Source of the DNA: Gammaproteobacteria bacterium
GTDB lineage: Bacteria > Pseudomonadota > Gammaproteobacteria > Steroidobacterales > GCA-2729495
DNA length: 6,576 nt
NCBI GenBank assembly: GCA_023150055.1
Contig: JAKLLP010000126.1
Location: 1 to 6,576, forward strand
Direction: 5' to 3'
Made by a program: the position numbers and the translations under genes. Below, in pieces: positions 6,457 to 6,576 of the stretch; the first letter of the stretch is position 1; each line of letters starts with the position of its first letter. Under the pieces are notes generated by a model, which made no database searches, was not told the origin of the DNA, and was given only the letters and a program-made list of their open reading frames with translations.

Positions 6457-6576
6457 TGCGTCTGAACACTTTGAAGCCTGGCAGCCGGAAGGCGCCGAAG
6501 CGCGTCGGCAGGGGCAGCTCGGCCGGGCAGGGCAAGACCTGCGGTCGCGGCCACAAGGGCCAGCACGCCCGCGCCG
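6456..6576 (+). CDS. rplO: 50S ribosomal protein L15 (N-terminal part, cut by window end)
   Basis: The first 40 codons of L15 are present before the window ends. They read [20 protein letters not shown] and then [17 protein letters not shown], the flexible Gly/Arg/Lys-rich N-terminal extension by which L15 threads into 23S rRNA during 50S assembly. The family motif GKTxGRGHKGQ is intact. The stretch after LKPG is a few residues shorter than in E. coli (LSPAEGSKKAGKRLGRG). The start overlaps the rpmD stop by one base and has GGAGGA 6 nt upstream. In the usual layout secY follows, but that is outside the window. Confidence 0.97.
   Translation, partial: MRLNTLKPGSRKAPKRVGRGSSAGQGKTCGRGHKGQHARA

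Overview
This window is an interior slice of the conserved bacterial ribosomal-protein supercluster, covering the 3' end of the S10 operon and most of the spc operon. It holds 17 genes, all on the + strand, in the order rplB (3' part) - rpsS - rplV - rpsC - rplP - rpmC - rpsQ - rplN - rplX - rplE - rpsN - rpsH - rplF - rplR - rpsE - rpmD - rplO (5' part). This is exactly the Escherichia coli order. The proteins read as gammaproteobacterial, with lengths equal to or within a few residues of E. coli for most (L22 110, L24 104, L5 179, S14 101, L6 177, L18 117). S14 is the long zinc-free form. The sequence is GC-rich and looks like a high-GC gammaproteobacterium outside the Enterobacterales, but I cannot name the genus. 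All three stop codons are used as stops, so the standard bacterial code (table 11) fits.

Layout: positions 1-2694 hold the S10-operon part (L2, S19, L22, S3, L16, L29, S17). A 47-nt gap at 2695-2741 is the S10/spc boundary. From 2742 to the end lies the spc part (L14, L24, L5, S14, S8, L6, L18, S5, L30, L15). No gap between genes exceeds 47 nt. Several junctions overlap (rplP/rpmC 1 nt, rpmC/rpsQ 4 nt, rpmD/rplO 1 nt), which suggests translational coupling. I see no RNA gene, mobile element, CRISPR, repeat array, convincing promoter or intrinsic terminator.

Functionally the genes supply early and late assembly proteins for both subunits: the 5S rRNA binders L5 and L18, the exit-tunnel proteins L22, L24 and L29, the peptidyl-transferase-region proteins L2 and L16, and the 30S head, body and decoding proteins S3, S5, S8, S14, S17 and S19. 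They are co-transcribed so that subunit stoichiometry can be coordinated.

I looked for a novel system on both strands and found none; this is a core housekeeping region. The observations listed are small: the compact operon junction, weak ribosome binding sites ahead of a few genes, unusual protein termini, and TAG stops in highly expressed genes.
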